64,000 nucleotides of DNA, taken from Ciona savignyi (Eukaryota > Chordata > Ascidiacea > Phlebobranchia > Cionidae). The stretch is taken from the NCBI GenBank assembly GCA_000149265.1, contig CH003396.1:552921-616920 (forward strand). Reading direction: 5' to 3'. This document shows, one piece after another, positions 46,660 to 58,285 of this stretch. The translations under genes and the position numbers were made by a program. Under the pieces are notes generated by a model. That model had not been told where the DNA came from. It saw only the letters and a list, made by a program, of their open reading frames with translations, and ran no database searches. The first letter of the stretch is position 1; each line of letters starts with the position of its first letter.

Positions 46660-46787
46660 AAGTAGAATATGATATTCATGTGTCATGTTTATCCCCGTGA
46701 ATGGGAAAACCAAGGGGGTTATCACACGGGCAATAGTCATATTACCACGCGCCCATCGTCGGGTTACCTGAGCTATTGCAGTGTGGA
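46660..46787 (-). repeat. SINE family A, 3' half, reverse
   Basis: Body and tail only; it breaks at gctattgcagtgtgg, where the pseudogene scrap begins. Confidence 0.7.
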
Positions 46788-46900
46788 AATCGGAAGGCTG
46801 GTTTGAAGAAACTGAAGCACCTGCGCCAAAAAAAGGGGTGACGATTGTATCACCATCAAGATTTTAGTTAATAAAAAAGATGAATCTGGAAATTAAATCG
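46788..46900 (+). pseudogene. Decayed fragment related to the 699-residue ORF
   Basis: About 110 bases align with 42999-43110: GWFEETEAPAPKK parallels DDWFEPPAPIEG, and the DNA words caccatcaagattttagtta and gatgaatctgg are shared. A frameshift near ggggtgacgattg and a stop follow. The fragment starts and ends abruptly. Confidence 0.75.
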
Positions 46901-47800
46901 ACGTAGATGGAATAGAAATAAAAATATTACATAGGGGAAATACCCTAAAAATACGATTTTGTTCTCAAATTATGATTGTGGCAAGCATGCCATTTCGCCC
47001 CGACATCTACCAAAAGAAGTAATGGAATCGCAATAAAAATTTAATATTTGTTAGACAACACGGTTTAGATATGCAGAAGCCAACATTTTGCACAAACTGT
47101 GGTTAGGGACCTGCTCTAATGAATATATAGCATACAAAATGTGATTTACAAACAGTGGTGATTAAACACGTGGGTGACACTCTCTAGTATTAAATGGCCA
47201 TTCTGGTTAGTGTTACTAAATGTATCTATTCATCCTACATAAGATTCATGATTTCAAAGCACATTATAATGTCGTGAGCGGTGGAAAATTTTTCCGAAGT
47301 AAAAAGGAAGTGTTCGTAAACGAAGCATATGTTATCGCATCCCTGCGTGATTATTTTTCGACATAATATCAATAGTTATGTTCTGAACTGAAACGAGTTG
47401 GGAATGTACGTATTTTAAATCTAATTCATTTACAATAAATTCAACCCGTATTTAAAATGTGTATAATCGCAAATAGAGTTATTGTCATGCTTTTTGCTAG
47501 ATACGACTTTTTGGTTTAAGGATTTAAATAAAACGAATAAAATGCTGCTCCCAAAGTATTACGCATTAAATACATAAAACTTTCTAATGACCACCTCCCT
47601 TTTAAAACCAACTCGCTTCACGTAGGTGTAATAACAACAAAACACTTTTATATTAGAACATTAGATTTCATTTTTTTTGATATCCAATGAAAACTTTAAA
47701 TCGGATGATCTGTAAACAAAACACGGGATTATAAAATCCGTTCGACGGGTTTTAAAAGCGTGTAACTGTGCATCAATCAAAAGTTGTCATCCTACAAATA

Positions 47801-48290
47801 TTAGTTGTCAAGTTGTCTTTCATTGTCCTCTTTGCTTCTAACATCATCCATATCTATAATAATAACGACACAGGTAAATAAATTATCACTTTAAAATGTA
47901 TAACATGATTACAATGTAAAGTTTTTAACAATCAAATCCGTTAGGCAACATACATTAACGTTGTACCGATAAGAAGCACAGCCATTAAGTTTAAAAGTTT
48001 AAGCGAGGATTCAGCTAGGTAAATAAATAACTATTCGGTACGATTGGCTTGTATTACACCCAACATCTAAACCAGCTGATCATAGTTATATAATGATCTA
48101 ACATTAAGTAAAAATGATCTAACATTAAGTAAAAAATTGTGGCAACATTACTGTAATACCGCATACCTAAAGATTGTACAGAAACATGTTTTTCGTTCAA
48201 CCAGCGGCGGCGACGGCGCCATGCGTCGGTTTCGGCTCCAAGCATGACGAGCGCTATGACGAGCATAAGTACGAGAAGTGACTTGTTCAT
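47801..48290 (-). CDS. Small secreted cationic peptide precursor (candidate antimicrobial peptide)
   Basis: Exons 48290-48167 and 47853-47801 (phase 1) encode 58 residues. Residues 1-23 (MNKSLLVLMLVIALVMLG then AETDA) are a signal peptide. The next block WRRRRRWLNEKHVSVQ is strongly cationic and Trp-flanked. The second exon adds DMDDVRSKEDNERQLDN, an acidic tail. Signal, cationic core and anionic propiece is the order of ascidian host-defence precursors such as styelins, clavanins and, as I recall, the Ciona MAM/PAP peptides; the signal sequence looks like that family but I cannot check it. The ATG directly follows an acceptor (ttttcag), so a non-coding exon precedes it (about 48445-48415, donor gtaagt). 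A TATA box lies at 48465-48474. The mature core is short, and processing sites are not obvious. Confidence 0.72.
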
Positions 48291-48414
48291 CTGAAAATTC
48301 TAGCGTAAATTTTTAAAAATATAAAACTCAATATAAAACTCAAAATCGAATAAAAAACACCTGAAAATTCTAGGGTAGAAATTTTTTTGTTAAAAACTCG
48401 AATATAAAACTTAC

Positions 48415-48474
48415 CTTTGTAGTTCGTCTCCACAAATGTGCATTGGTTGAGCAAAATTATTCTTTTTTATATAG
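48415..48474 (-). promoter_or_regulatory. TATA promoter and 5' UTR exon of the small cationic peptide gene
   Basis: On the minus strand ggctatataaaaaag is followed about 30 bases later by the presumed start and by an exon ending ctacaaag at a gtaagt donor. The arrangement recurs, inverted, at 50110-50170. The acceptor segment ctgaaaattctag is present twice downstream (48291 and 48361), so an alternative 3' splice site may exist. Confidence 0.6.
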
Positions 48475-49144
48475 CCAACACAGCATATTGCGTTTTTCTT
48501 GTAGGAATGTGCGTGATTGACAGTTATAAAAAGAGGTTAAATTAATAACAGGTTAAATTAATAACAGGATGTAATCTGTTGTGAAAAAGATTTTCTAGAA
48601 GATTCTGAAAGGGAAGTAATCAAACGATTGTGCTGCACATAAGAGGATCCTTTTAAAACGTAAAGCGCTTGGAGGAATTTTGTGACAGACTGTAATCTGT
48701 TGTGAAATCGTAAAAGGAGTTGACTAGGAAATTACTCGAATAATTCTCTTTTAAAATCTCCACAAAACACAAAAGTATTATTGATGGTTAGTTTTTTGGT
48801 TTGTTTTTGAGGTTAGGTAGTAAATGCATAAAGTAATACTTGGGTCTTAATTTTTAATGAGGAATTACGTAATAACGAAATAATACAAATACTAGCAAGT
48901 GGTAGCAATTATGTCCGTGGGATATTTTGGAGAATGTCCCTATTAAGTAGTAGGCCTACTACAATTTTACGGGCTATAGCTATCTTGAATAAACATCTTT
49001 ATTACACTATTGTACCAAGTTTTAAATTCGATGTTACTTCCGCGGGTGGAGTGACAGGTTGCTAGTTTAAAAATGACGCGTATCGTTCAGTAAACACCAA
49101 GTTTACGTCCTCTGATTGGCCTCCCATTATTACGTTATCGTTTG

Positions 49145-49610
49145 TGACGCAACTGAGTCGAAACTGGTCGCTAGGTAGTGGGCTGTGTCCTTGGGCACGG
49201 CACTTAACGGACATTGCCTGATCCCGGCGGATTAATGGGTTTTACCAAATTAAACGAACGTGAGTATCATACACAACACACTGGGGTGCTTCTAAGTACT
49301 AAAGGATTGCTTGGAGCGCTTGGATCACTTAGATTGCTGTAGAAAATAATTCTAACCCTGTATCAAACACTTATCTTAACCCCAGAACTAACTTTAACCC
49401 CAACCCTAACATTAATATCATGTCTTTTGTAATTACGAAGTTTAGTAAACGATCCAAGCGCTTCTTGCGATCCAAGCGGTCCAAGCGATCCCGTAGTATT
49501 TAGAGGTACCAAACACACTGCAATAGTTCCGGTAAGGCGAATTTCCGTGTGTTAACCCCCTTGGTTTTTCCATTTACAAGGATAAAAATGAATATCCTAT
49601 CCTATTCTAT
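49145..49610 (+). repeat. SINE family A split by a MITE
   Basis: SINE body 49145-49283 resumes at 49512 after an insertion and ends in a tatcctatcctattc tail. Confidence 0.82.
49284..49511. mobile_element. MITE (228 bp) nested in a SINE
   Basis: The ends gggtgcttctaagtac and gtatttagaggtacc are inverted, extended by gcgcttggatc / gatccaagcgg. The flanks aacacactg at 49275-49283 and 49512-49520 form an 8-9 bp duplication of SINE sequence. The interior has taaccc/ccaaccc words. Confidence 0.82.
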
Positions 49611-49789
49611 ATATCGGACGCATTAACCATTCGATAACACGGCCGTCCAACGGGTTTAAAGAATGTCCGCGTTGTAGCATTAGTTATCGAGTTTATCAAC
49701 ACAAAGCGACAGGTTTGCTTTCATTACGAGAAAACGACTGTGTAACGATGCAGAATAAGTTTGCCGCGTTGCAGAAAAACGAAAACATT

Positions 49790-50175
49790 TTTCTACGATG
49801 TTGAAAAATCCTGCCTGTAAACAGCATGATCCTTTGATAACTTCCCCTTCACAAATTCCCGGGAAAATCTTTTCACGATTCCACAAGAGATTACGTCCTG
49901 TTGTGAAGTCAAACCAAGAGCTGTCAGATAAGTTTTGAAAATATCCTGCCTATGTACAGCACAATCTTTTGATTACTTCCTATTCAGAATTTGCCGGGAA
50001 AACCGTTCACGTTTTCACAACAGATTTCATTCTGGTGTGAATTCAAACCAAGAGCTCTTTTACTAGCTGTCAATCACTCAAAAGATAATAAAGCTCTTGT
50101 CACGAACTTTGCTATAAAAATGGAATAACTTTTCTGATAAAACATACATATTTGGGATCGGACTACAAAGCTAGG
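49790..50175 (+). pseudogene. Inverted, disabled copy of the cationic peptide gene promoter region
   Basis: Reads on the plus strand like the minus-strand upstream region of 48290: acagcacaatcttttgatta, cacaacagattnca, agctgtcaatcac, gctataaaaatgg (TATA, 50111-50123) and gactacaaag (50161-50170). The expected gtaagt donor is ctagga. The distal part is itself tandemly duplicated (49803-49915 and 49937-50055). No coding exon follows before the foldback element. Confidence 0.7.
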
Positions 50176-50206
50176 AGTTTATACTAGGTGTGTTAGTTAG
50201 AAATGA

Positions 50207-50230
50207 TATATATAAATATATATATATATG
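50207..50230. repeat. (TA)n microsatellite
   Basis: AT/TA run with one interruption between the dead promoter and the foldback element. Confidence 0.85.
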
Positions 50231-50355
50231 TCTTTATACCCCATAAATATTAGAGAGGGAGAAGCCGACAAAGGGCGCTGTCGTCGCCAAACAGCAGGTG
50301 GTTTAGGGGGCACCTTTTAGCCTTTATGATGATAGGATATAACCTAATATGTAAA

Positions 50356-52002
50356 CTAGAGAGTGTCAACCACGTGTGTAACCACCACTATTCTAAAAAC
50401 ACAATATGTATGCTCTATATTCATGCGAGCAGGGTCCCTTACTAAAATTTGTATTTTATACACCGAGCATGTAGTTTGTTATGCTCGCATAAACGCATGG
50501 GTCCCTGAGGTAACAATGTAATCTTGTTGTTAATCTTCATTACACAATATATGCCATTGCAGATATGTGCACGTCAGGTGCATGTTATCCAACATTCCAG
50601 AAAGTTTTATCCGTATCGCCATAGTTTTGTTTCTTCAAGCATAAACGCATGGATCCCATAGTTATCAAACCAAACTATTTTTTCATATGTGTTAAAAAAA
50701 TTACCGTGTTAGATTAACGAAAATTTCACCTAAAAAATAGATTTTTGTTCCCAAATTATGATTGTGGTAGGCATGCCATTTCGCCCTGGCATCTACCAAA
50801 AGAAGTAATGGAATCGCAATGAAAATATGTTATTTGTTAGCAAACCTCTTTTAGATATGCAGAAACCAAAATTTTGGGTGATAAATCCAGGGGAATTCCC
50901 CGGGACGTTAAAACCAAACCGGTACCTTTTTTAAAAAAAATGCTTTTTTGGGCACAGCGCTTGAACGGCTGCTTCAATTTTATTCAGATTTGGTGGAATG
51001 TTGGACCATTAGCCACTTCTCTGCCAATTAAAAGTAAGAATACATTTACTTAGGGTAATTCCCTTAAACACGAAGATATGTTTTTGAATCATATTTGTGG
51101 CAGGCATGGGTTTTGCCACGACATCTACCAGAGGGGGTTATGGAAACGCAATAAAACTTTGTCATGTGGTATACCATATGGTTCAGTTATACAGAAACAA
51201 ATATTTTGGAACATAAATTCTAGGTGATTACCCTGAAACTCCAAATCGGTATTTAAAAAAATAGCTTTAAAGCATAGCGTTAGAACAGCTGTTCCAATTT
51301 TGATCATATTTGGTGAATGTTAGTGCGGTAGCGGCTGTACCAATGAGAAAAAATAAATAAAATACCTAGGGAAATACCCTAAAATGAATTGTTCCTAAAT
51401 CATGATTATGACAGGCAAGCCATCTCGCCCCGACATCTCCAACAAGGTTTTGTCAAATCGGGTAAAAACTTTGAGTATTGTTGGATAACATGACCCAGAT
51501 ATGTAAAAACTAAATTTATGCACTAAACCTAGGGGCACTCCCTAAAGTCAAGAAAAACTAAATCGGGCTATTTTGAAATTTAGCTTCATTTTACTACAGC
51601 GCTTGACAGGACGCTTTAACTTGAAAAAAATGTGTAAAATGTTCGTTAATCTAACATGATTATTTTTGTTAAATACACTTACAAAGGAAATTTGGTTTGA
51701 TAACTATTGGACCCATGCGTTTATGCTTGCAGAAACAAAACTATGGCAGTAGCCCACGGTTAAAACTTTCCGGAATGTTGAATAACATGGACCTGACGTG
51801 CATATATCTGACAATAACATATATTGTGTAATAAACATGGATAACAAAATTGGATTGTTACCTCAGGGACCCATGCGTTTATGCTTGCAAAAACAAACTA
51901 CATACTTAGTGCACAAATTGTGATCCTGCTTGCATGAATATAAAGCATGCAAAACGTGTTTTAAGAATAGTGGTGGTTAAACACGTGGTTGACACTTTCT
52001 AG
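50356..52002. mobile_element. Foldback-like transposon with about 320-bp inverted arms, copy C
   Basis: The left arm (50356-50680) and right arm (51688-52002) are reverse complements over most of their length. The ends are ctagagagtgtcaaccacg and its inverse ending gacactttctag, and shared words such as ataaacgcatgggtccctga recur inside. The core holds three tandem units of about 320 bp (marker words near 50765, 51093 and 51411), also found in copies A and B. No protein is encoded. The insertion duplication is not clear because the terminal ctag is palindromic. Confidence 0.85.
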
Positions 52003-52072
52003 TATTTTTTTCTTGAATTGTCATGTTTATTTCTGTAGATTAAAGTGTCCAATTGTATAATAAACGTCGCAA

Positions 52073-52238
52073 TATAGACAAGCGAAAATGTCGGCGCCGA
52101 TACCGCAAATCGAGAATGCGTTGTAGTTGTTTATCTGCTTGTAAGATGTCAGTTAGCTTCACTGGGAGTTTTAATCCTTCAAGTGATGACAACATGACAA
52201 GCCTGCCACGAACATACAAAGAAGAAAACCCGAAGTAA
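52073..52238 (+). CDS. Possible 3'-terminal coding exon, Arg/Cys-rich peptide
   Basis: After a possible acceptor (gcaatatag) the frame reads DKRKCRRRYRKSRM, RCSCLSACKM and an acidic end KEENPK with stop TAA at 52236-52238, directly followed by AATAAA (52239-52244). A basic, cysteine-bearing block after a KR dibasic site looks like a secreted peptide. No upstream exon with a start or signal peptide is visible, so this may be chance. A donor gtaaga at 52141 is an alternative exon end. Confidence 0.25.
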
Positions 52239-53949
52239 AATAAATATTTATATCCTTTGGATTCGAAGCGAAACCATAACTGTTATTTAGACCTACTTGT
52301 TTTATATTTATTAAAATATGTTTAAGGTGCTATAATGTATATACCAGGGCTTGGAAAACAAATAATTTAAAATTTTATTTTCAAAACCAACATGTTTATT
52401 TGTCAAACAGTTTTGTTAAATACCAGTGTTGTAAAAATGTGTCTAATTTAAGAAAGACCTGACTTGACTTGTACAAAGACTTTAGAACGTTTAAATGAAA
52501 AGCCTTTTTATTAACTCGACCCTATGATGCACCAGAAAATCCTTAGTTTGATTTGAGTCCGCATTAGAAAACTCTCGACTTCAAATTCATCTGTTACATC
52601 TGTGACAAAATACTATTAAAGTTCTGGATAGTAAAGGTACCAGGCATTAAGCGGTTGCTTACAAATGAATAATGTAATTACAACCCAAAAATGCGTATGC
52701 CGCACACCTATCCTTAACCCCTTTCCAAAAAATTCCCAATTATGCAAGAAGAATAGGATATTCATGTGTCATGTTTATCCTCATGAATGGGAAAACCAAT
52801 GGGGTTGTAGCACCCTGTATAAATTTTTGTTTTAATTTATGTCTAAAATATTTTGTATTTTTACGTCGTTTATTTTTTGCGTTTGAATTTTTCCGACTCT
52901 CACGTGTTATTGTAACGCGCACGGGGGCTCGTTTATTTTGTTATGTTTTGACACATTTTTATATATGTTTTATACACCTTTTATACACTTCTAACAACAC
53001 CCTTTTATACAATTTAAATACACTGTTTTACGCCTTTGGTTTGTCCCCTTTTATTTTACACGAGTTTACACCCTTTGCACCTTTTAATCATTTTTATCTT
53101 GCTGGCCTAATTTTACACGCACGTTTTTATCTCTCGGGGTATTCGAGTAATCAACGCTAGGTGCTGTGCTACTTAACGTGATGTCTTTGAATTTATGCTT
53201 CCAAAAATCAGTTCTCTCTTGGCTTTCAAACTGTACGGACTTGTTTTTAATAGCTGATCGTTTTTATTAGTTTTATATTTGTTTCGTAACTATGAGTGTT
53301 TTTATAAAGCAAAAACGTTGCAAGCCCTTGTAATTGGTCTCACGGTAGGCCGTTAAGACAGCGTCCTGCGAAACCATAGGAATTCTGTAACATTATTACT
53401 AGTTTTGTAATTATCACCTTGTACGGGCCTTTGTATTCCCGCAGTTTAAATCGTTAACATAGTTTTCCAACTTAATCTCCCACAGTTAGTAAAACGTGCT
53501 GATGTGAAACGTCTCGCACGTAAACTTCTAGCACCTCGTAAAATGCCCTATATTCTGGAAATTTGAATAGTATGATAAAACCTATAATAACGTACTTGAG
53601 ATAACTTGCGCCATACTGAATAACGTACCTCAGACTATACAACTTGCGTGATGCTGTATAATCTACATTAACGTACTTGAGATAATCTACATTAACGTAC
53701 AAAGTAACTTGCTTCGCGAACCTTACTGTATATTGAATAAGACGCAGGATACAACTAAACTGAATCAAGAGTTAGACTTCAAGTTTGAGATCTAGACTTT
53801 ACAAATCGTGGCTACTATATTTGTAGGCGTTCTGTGGAGAGTAAACGTATAGACTTGCCGCTGCGCAGCTCGCCAGAGACCGTAAGCAGTAAGCAGAAGC
53901 AAGATCAGACAACGCCTCGGTCAGTAAAGTACAAAACAAAGCGCGAGCC

Positions 53950-54090
53950 CACAGGGATAACATACGGGCAATCGTCAGATTACCTCGCGCCCGCACCGTC
54001 GGGTTACCGTTTCTATTGCAATGTGTTATGTATATGATTCACACGTCAATTTAGTAGAACCCATTGAGCCGCTGGGTTTAGGAGGCGTTC
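53950..54090 (-). repeat. SINE family A fragment, reverse
   Basis: Starts agggataacatacgggcaat and stops at gagccgctgggttta; the head is missing here but a lone head lies at 54535-54660, so the two may be parts of one copy split by 450 bases. Confidence 0.65.
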
Positions 54091-55324
54091 AACTAATTAT
54101 TTTCCCTATCTCTCCAATGCAAACTGACCTCACAAAAACGACTGTCACTCAAAATCCTGACATAGGAAGTCTTAGATTTTTTCACAATTCAAAATTGAAG
54201 CTTGGATCTGCAACCTAAACTCAAAACCCTACAAAATTTTGTTTAAAAATTTTGAGCCCATACCCCTTCGTACATCGGCAACTTTTTTCCAACAAAACAG
54301 CTAGCAGATGCACATTCAACACCTTTATTTTACAAAGCACTGCTCCACGATTACAAAACTTTACAGCTAAACGAGAACACCGGCGCGCAGCCTAGCACAT
54401 GCTGCTTTCAACAAAACAAACATTGGGGAATCACCACCATTGTTACTCAGCAAAACACTAGTTTAAAAACAATGACTCATGGAGGGTACCACTCGTCACA
54501 TCCTGCCGTTCATAGAGGTCTTAATTGGTTATACGCCATCTTTAGGCAATGTCCATTAAGTGCATTGCCAAGGACACAACTGACTATCTAGTGACCAGTT
54601 TAGAACTTACAACCCTTTGGCTTAAAGGCGACGCACCTAACCATTAGACTAATCTGACAGACAAGTCCACTTTTAATCTTCTAGTGGTGTTAGCTAGTAT
54701 TGTTGTCAGTGAAAAGCCCACTAAGAGTAAAAATTGGGCTGGTTAAAAATAACAGATTGTTTGACGGTTGGTGCCGATCCCACAATCTTTCACTCCGACG
54801 CGCTTATATATGGGCTAACTTTATGTGAAATATTTTTTTATGTTAAATATTTTGTTTAATTGGGAGTTATGTTTAAGGAGTCAAGGGGAACAGGCATACG
54901 ATATATGAATACATGTAGGGGATTATTTTTCTACCTCCGCAAACAAAATACCTATCTCCCTTATTAACCAGCAAAATATAATTAAACAGACAACGCGCTA
55001 CAAAACAAGTTGTAACAAAGCATTTCTAAGCAACGGCGGCGCTTATAAATATTAAAGTTTAAAATTTCATTATCCAATACCAAGCCACTAATGTGGATAT
55101 AAATGTCCGAGCTTTTGTTTTACTCACTTAGGAAAGGTAAACGGAATCCAAATGTCTTGGATTGTTTGTTGTCGCGTTCCAAGACAAGGAGCTTGGGGGT
55201 TTGGTAAAAAGGCGGAGATAGTTTACAACAATGGAAATTAGATTAGTGACTGATACATATTGCAATTCGATACAAGAACAGTCTCGGTGTCGAGCCCAAA
55301 AAATGTGGACGGTGACATATTTTT

Positions 55325-56065
55325 TTAATTTTTATGGGGCTAAGTTTTGAATCGTGATGGTCTTGTTACTTAAGACCGTTTTTGTATAGAAATCGGTGCA
55401 CGTATCGGTCGCATTAAGCGTTTGCCACATTGCCGTAAAATGGATACAATACAATAGTAGGGGCGGATCCGCAATAGCGCCGGGACCAAAATGTAAGCCA
55501 TAAGCCCGGTTACATGATGGCATTTTTATTTTTTTTTATACCGGGTCAAGTTTCTAACCCGTAATGGACTCGTCACTAAGTCCGTTTTTACTATAGGCAT
55601 AAGCGGTATTTTGAATCGGTCGCGTTAACCTTTAGACCACAACATTACGATCGACACCAGTTTGGATTCTTTTCGCCCTCTGGAGATTAGAATTGTTTGG
55701 TTTGTTAAATGATAATGACACCATTTTTTGATTTTTTAAACAAGGCGCCTTTTGGTTTAATTAAAGGGCGGGTATTGTCAGGAACAATGGAAAATTAGAT
55801 TAGCATCGTAAAGGAGGTTAATTTTTGATCAACGGATCGCTGTTTGAAGGTGATTCTGAAAGCTTAGTGACCGAAATGGATCGTTTTACTTCTATATAAA
55901 ATCTCATTTTGGCGTGACGTATTGGGTATATCAAGGTGCATGAAATATTACAACCAAATGTATGGGCGTGTGGCCAGATATAGTTAATCCCACCGATACT
56001 TATACCAATTCTATACAAAAAACGGTCTTAGTGGGACGCACATCAAGAGTTCGAAAACTGGACAG
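55325..56065. repeat. Cluster of three family-B tRNA-like repeats
   Basis: Reverse units at 55325-55440 and 55535-55645 and a forward unit at 55965-56065, each with the cggtcgcrttaa / acggtcttagt words. Confidence 0.6.
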
Positions 56066-57439
56066 AAAAACAATTAAAAGAAGTTTATTAAAAACATTGC
56101 AATTGTTCCGATAACGCGACTATGGGCAAATACAACTATAACAACTGTTATAAGTATGGAATTTTCTTAATTTTAAATTAAAAAAAAAGTCAGCCCATAC
56201 TACAACGCCAATTTAAAAAAAATATTCCAAATCCAAATTTTGACAATAACAAATAAGAAAAATATAACTGGAAACAGCCAAAAAAATTAAAAAAAAACAA
56301 CAACTAAAAACAATTAAATATAAATTGCACAGCCCAAACTCATTACAATTCGTGTGGTGATTTTTTAAAATATATTGAGAAAATTTAAAACAAAGGCTTG
56401 AAAAAACAAAACCTTTCTGCTAGAATTGCTACATATGTTTTAAACATTGTCATTATATGTCCATCCTCCGAGAGCCCGCTGTAATACAATCCAAATTGAA
56501 TGTATTTCCACAATAATAATTAGTTTGGAACCGATACATTTGCTCTTAATTTCAAAGAAAGGTTGGAACCATTGCGCCGAATTCCGGGGCATATTAAGGG
56601 TCACCTGATACCCAAGACCACCAGGTTAGGAACGGGCTAACAAAGGGATTTAAATCGCGGCACGAGAACAGCCATTGTGGCAATGTAACAAAGTGACGAG
56701 TAGTTAACAGGTGTTTTACAATCGTTACTCGTGTAAGCCATGTTGTAGGACACTACTGGTTTGCGGTGTTTTTGCATTTCTTTTGTGTTTAATATGCGAA
56801 ACATCAAATATGATGTCGCTATTAAGTTGCTATTCAAATATGATAGAATGGGTTAAGATATATGATGGCTATGTTTATTCCCGTTAATGGGAAAACGCAA
56901 GGGGCGTTAACACACGGTGAATCGTCAGACTACCTGGTGAATACTATTCAATGCTGCTATTATGTATAAAAAGTTTACCAGAAGTTTTGTGCGGCAATTT
57001 GGCAGAGGCAGACGGATAGGTGGTCGGCGGCTTATCACGGTTGATGGTAACGACGTGTTTAATCAAAATTATCGAATAGTTGTCGTGACCGATTTAGATA
57101 CAGCATTTACAAACAAAACCCAGTAACAAGGCCATCGCAGATTTAAAAGTTGTAGTCATAGAGAAACTATATAGTTATTACATTAAAGTTCGCTTAATAG
57201 AGTAAATTAACCAAGGCAATTTGGCAACTATATAAAATATCGGATATAGCGACGAATCTAGTGGTCAAGGGTTCGAATCCACAGTAGGTAGAAATAAATA
57301 TCGATAATGAAACGAACAATGTAATTAGTTTAACTCATTTGCAGAATACATATAGAGCGAGCACAGCGTATAAAGCACGCACAGAAAATGTAAATTCCGT
57401 GGTTACGGGTTCGAACAAAGAGCCGATCACAATTTAGTT

Positions 57440-57560
57440 AATTTTTGTTTTTACCGGACTAAGTTTCGAACCCATGAACTCGCTGCTAATACCGTTTTTC
57501 GTATATATTTGGGTATATTTATACATCGGTCGCATTAAGCATTCGGCCACAAGATCCTAC
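57440..57560 (-). repeat. Family-B tRNA-like repeat
   Basis: Contains ggactaagtttcgaaccc and catcggtcgcattaagcatt in reverse orientation. Confidence 0.6.
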
Positions 57561-58149
57561 CCAGTCACAATTATAATAATATACAATATATATATATATA
57601 TTAATGGGTGTTTATAAACTAAGCGAGACGCACCCTAAATCCAAGGTTTTAGTTTCCACACATATTTCAGCTGTAACCTTTTGACCCCTATATATTTCGC
57701 TGTGGCCGCGCTGCAAGATTTCTTGTTTGTGACGTAACAAGTAAGACGCGCGTCGGAATTAACGCGGTATTGCCAAAATAAACCATTGGAGCGATAATGA
57801 GAGGCCAGCTGCTTGCAGAGAAACATAATTCCCTTGTAAAACACCTGGAAACGAATCCCGGGGCTTTCGGGGCGCTCGGGCGGAAACTAACAGTTTCATC
57901 GTTGCCGATTTAAAGGGTTTCGAAGGATTGTTTCGAGGTGTATGGTTAACGTTGTGTAAGGTGTGATTTGTGACGAAGTAACCTACTGATTTCGGGGCTT
58001 AGCCTGGAAACAGTCCATCTGCAGATACGGTTATTCAGAAATCAGTTTTAGCTCTGTTGAATTTTGTTCTTTTTTATCGCAACGTTAACCTGAGTCTGTG
58101 GGGGAACTGAAATAATTAGTTCATGCTCGCCTTCTTTTTATGTTGATTT

Positions 58150-58285
58150 CTTTCTTTTTTTACCAGTATGAGTTTCGAACCCATACTGGGCTCGTTTTTG
58201 ATTTTTTTTGTATAGAGTTAGTTTATCTGTCGGCCGCGTTAACGATTCAGCCATATTTGGTCGCGCCAACCATTCGGCCACATCT
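58150..58285 (-). repeat. Family-B tRNA-like repeat with duplicated head
   Basis: The gttaacgattcagccat head equivalent recurs 25 bases later as gccaaccattcggccac. Confidence 0.6.

Larger units (their letters stand above)
46355..47187. mobile_element. Foldback-type element, copy B, rearranged
   Basis: The left part has core units in inverted orientation (ggcatgcctgtcac at about 46333 and ggcatgcctgccac at about 46543). The right part (46930-47187) is forward and ends acgtgggtgacactctctag. A SINE and a fragment related to the 699-codon ORF are inserted between. Confidence 0.6.
44943..47800. other. Repeat-rich intergenic region
   Basis: Holds a SINE (44968-45270, head duplicated), a 25-bp minisatellite (46023-46095), a segment shared with 52005-52070 (45806-45870), foldback copy B with a SINE and a pseudogene scrap inside, and about 600 bases of unassigned AT-rich DNA (47190-47800). 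I see no intact gene. Confidence 0.7.
48480..50355. other. Intergenic region between the cationic peptide gene and the foldback element
   Basis: Upstream DNA of the peptide gene, a forward SINE split by a MITE, and an inverted copy of the peptide-gene upstream region. No ORF here is supportable as a gene. Confidence 0.65.

Noticed and set aside
49360..49440. Telomere-like taaccc words
   Set aside because: They belong to dispersed MITE-like repeats with inverted ends and do not form a telomeric array.
52771..53160. Plus-strand ORF of 129 codons
   Set aside because: Begins in a SINE tail and continues in T-rich DNA; Phe/Leu bias reflects composition, with no exon context.
53472..53768. Minus-strand ORF of 98 codons
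   Set aside because: Contains short internal DNA repeats (acgtacttgagataa type) that generate repeated peptide words; not a convincing gene.
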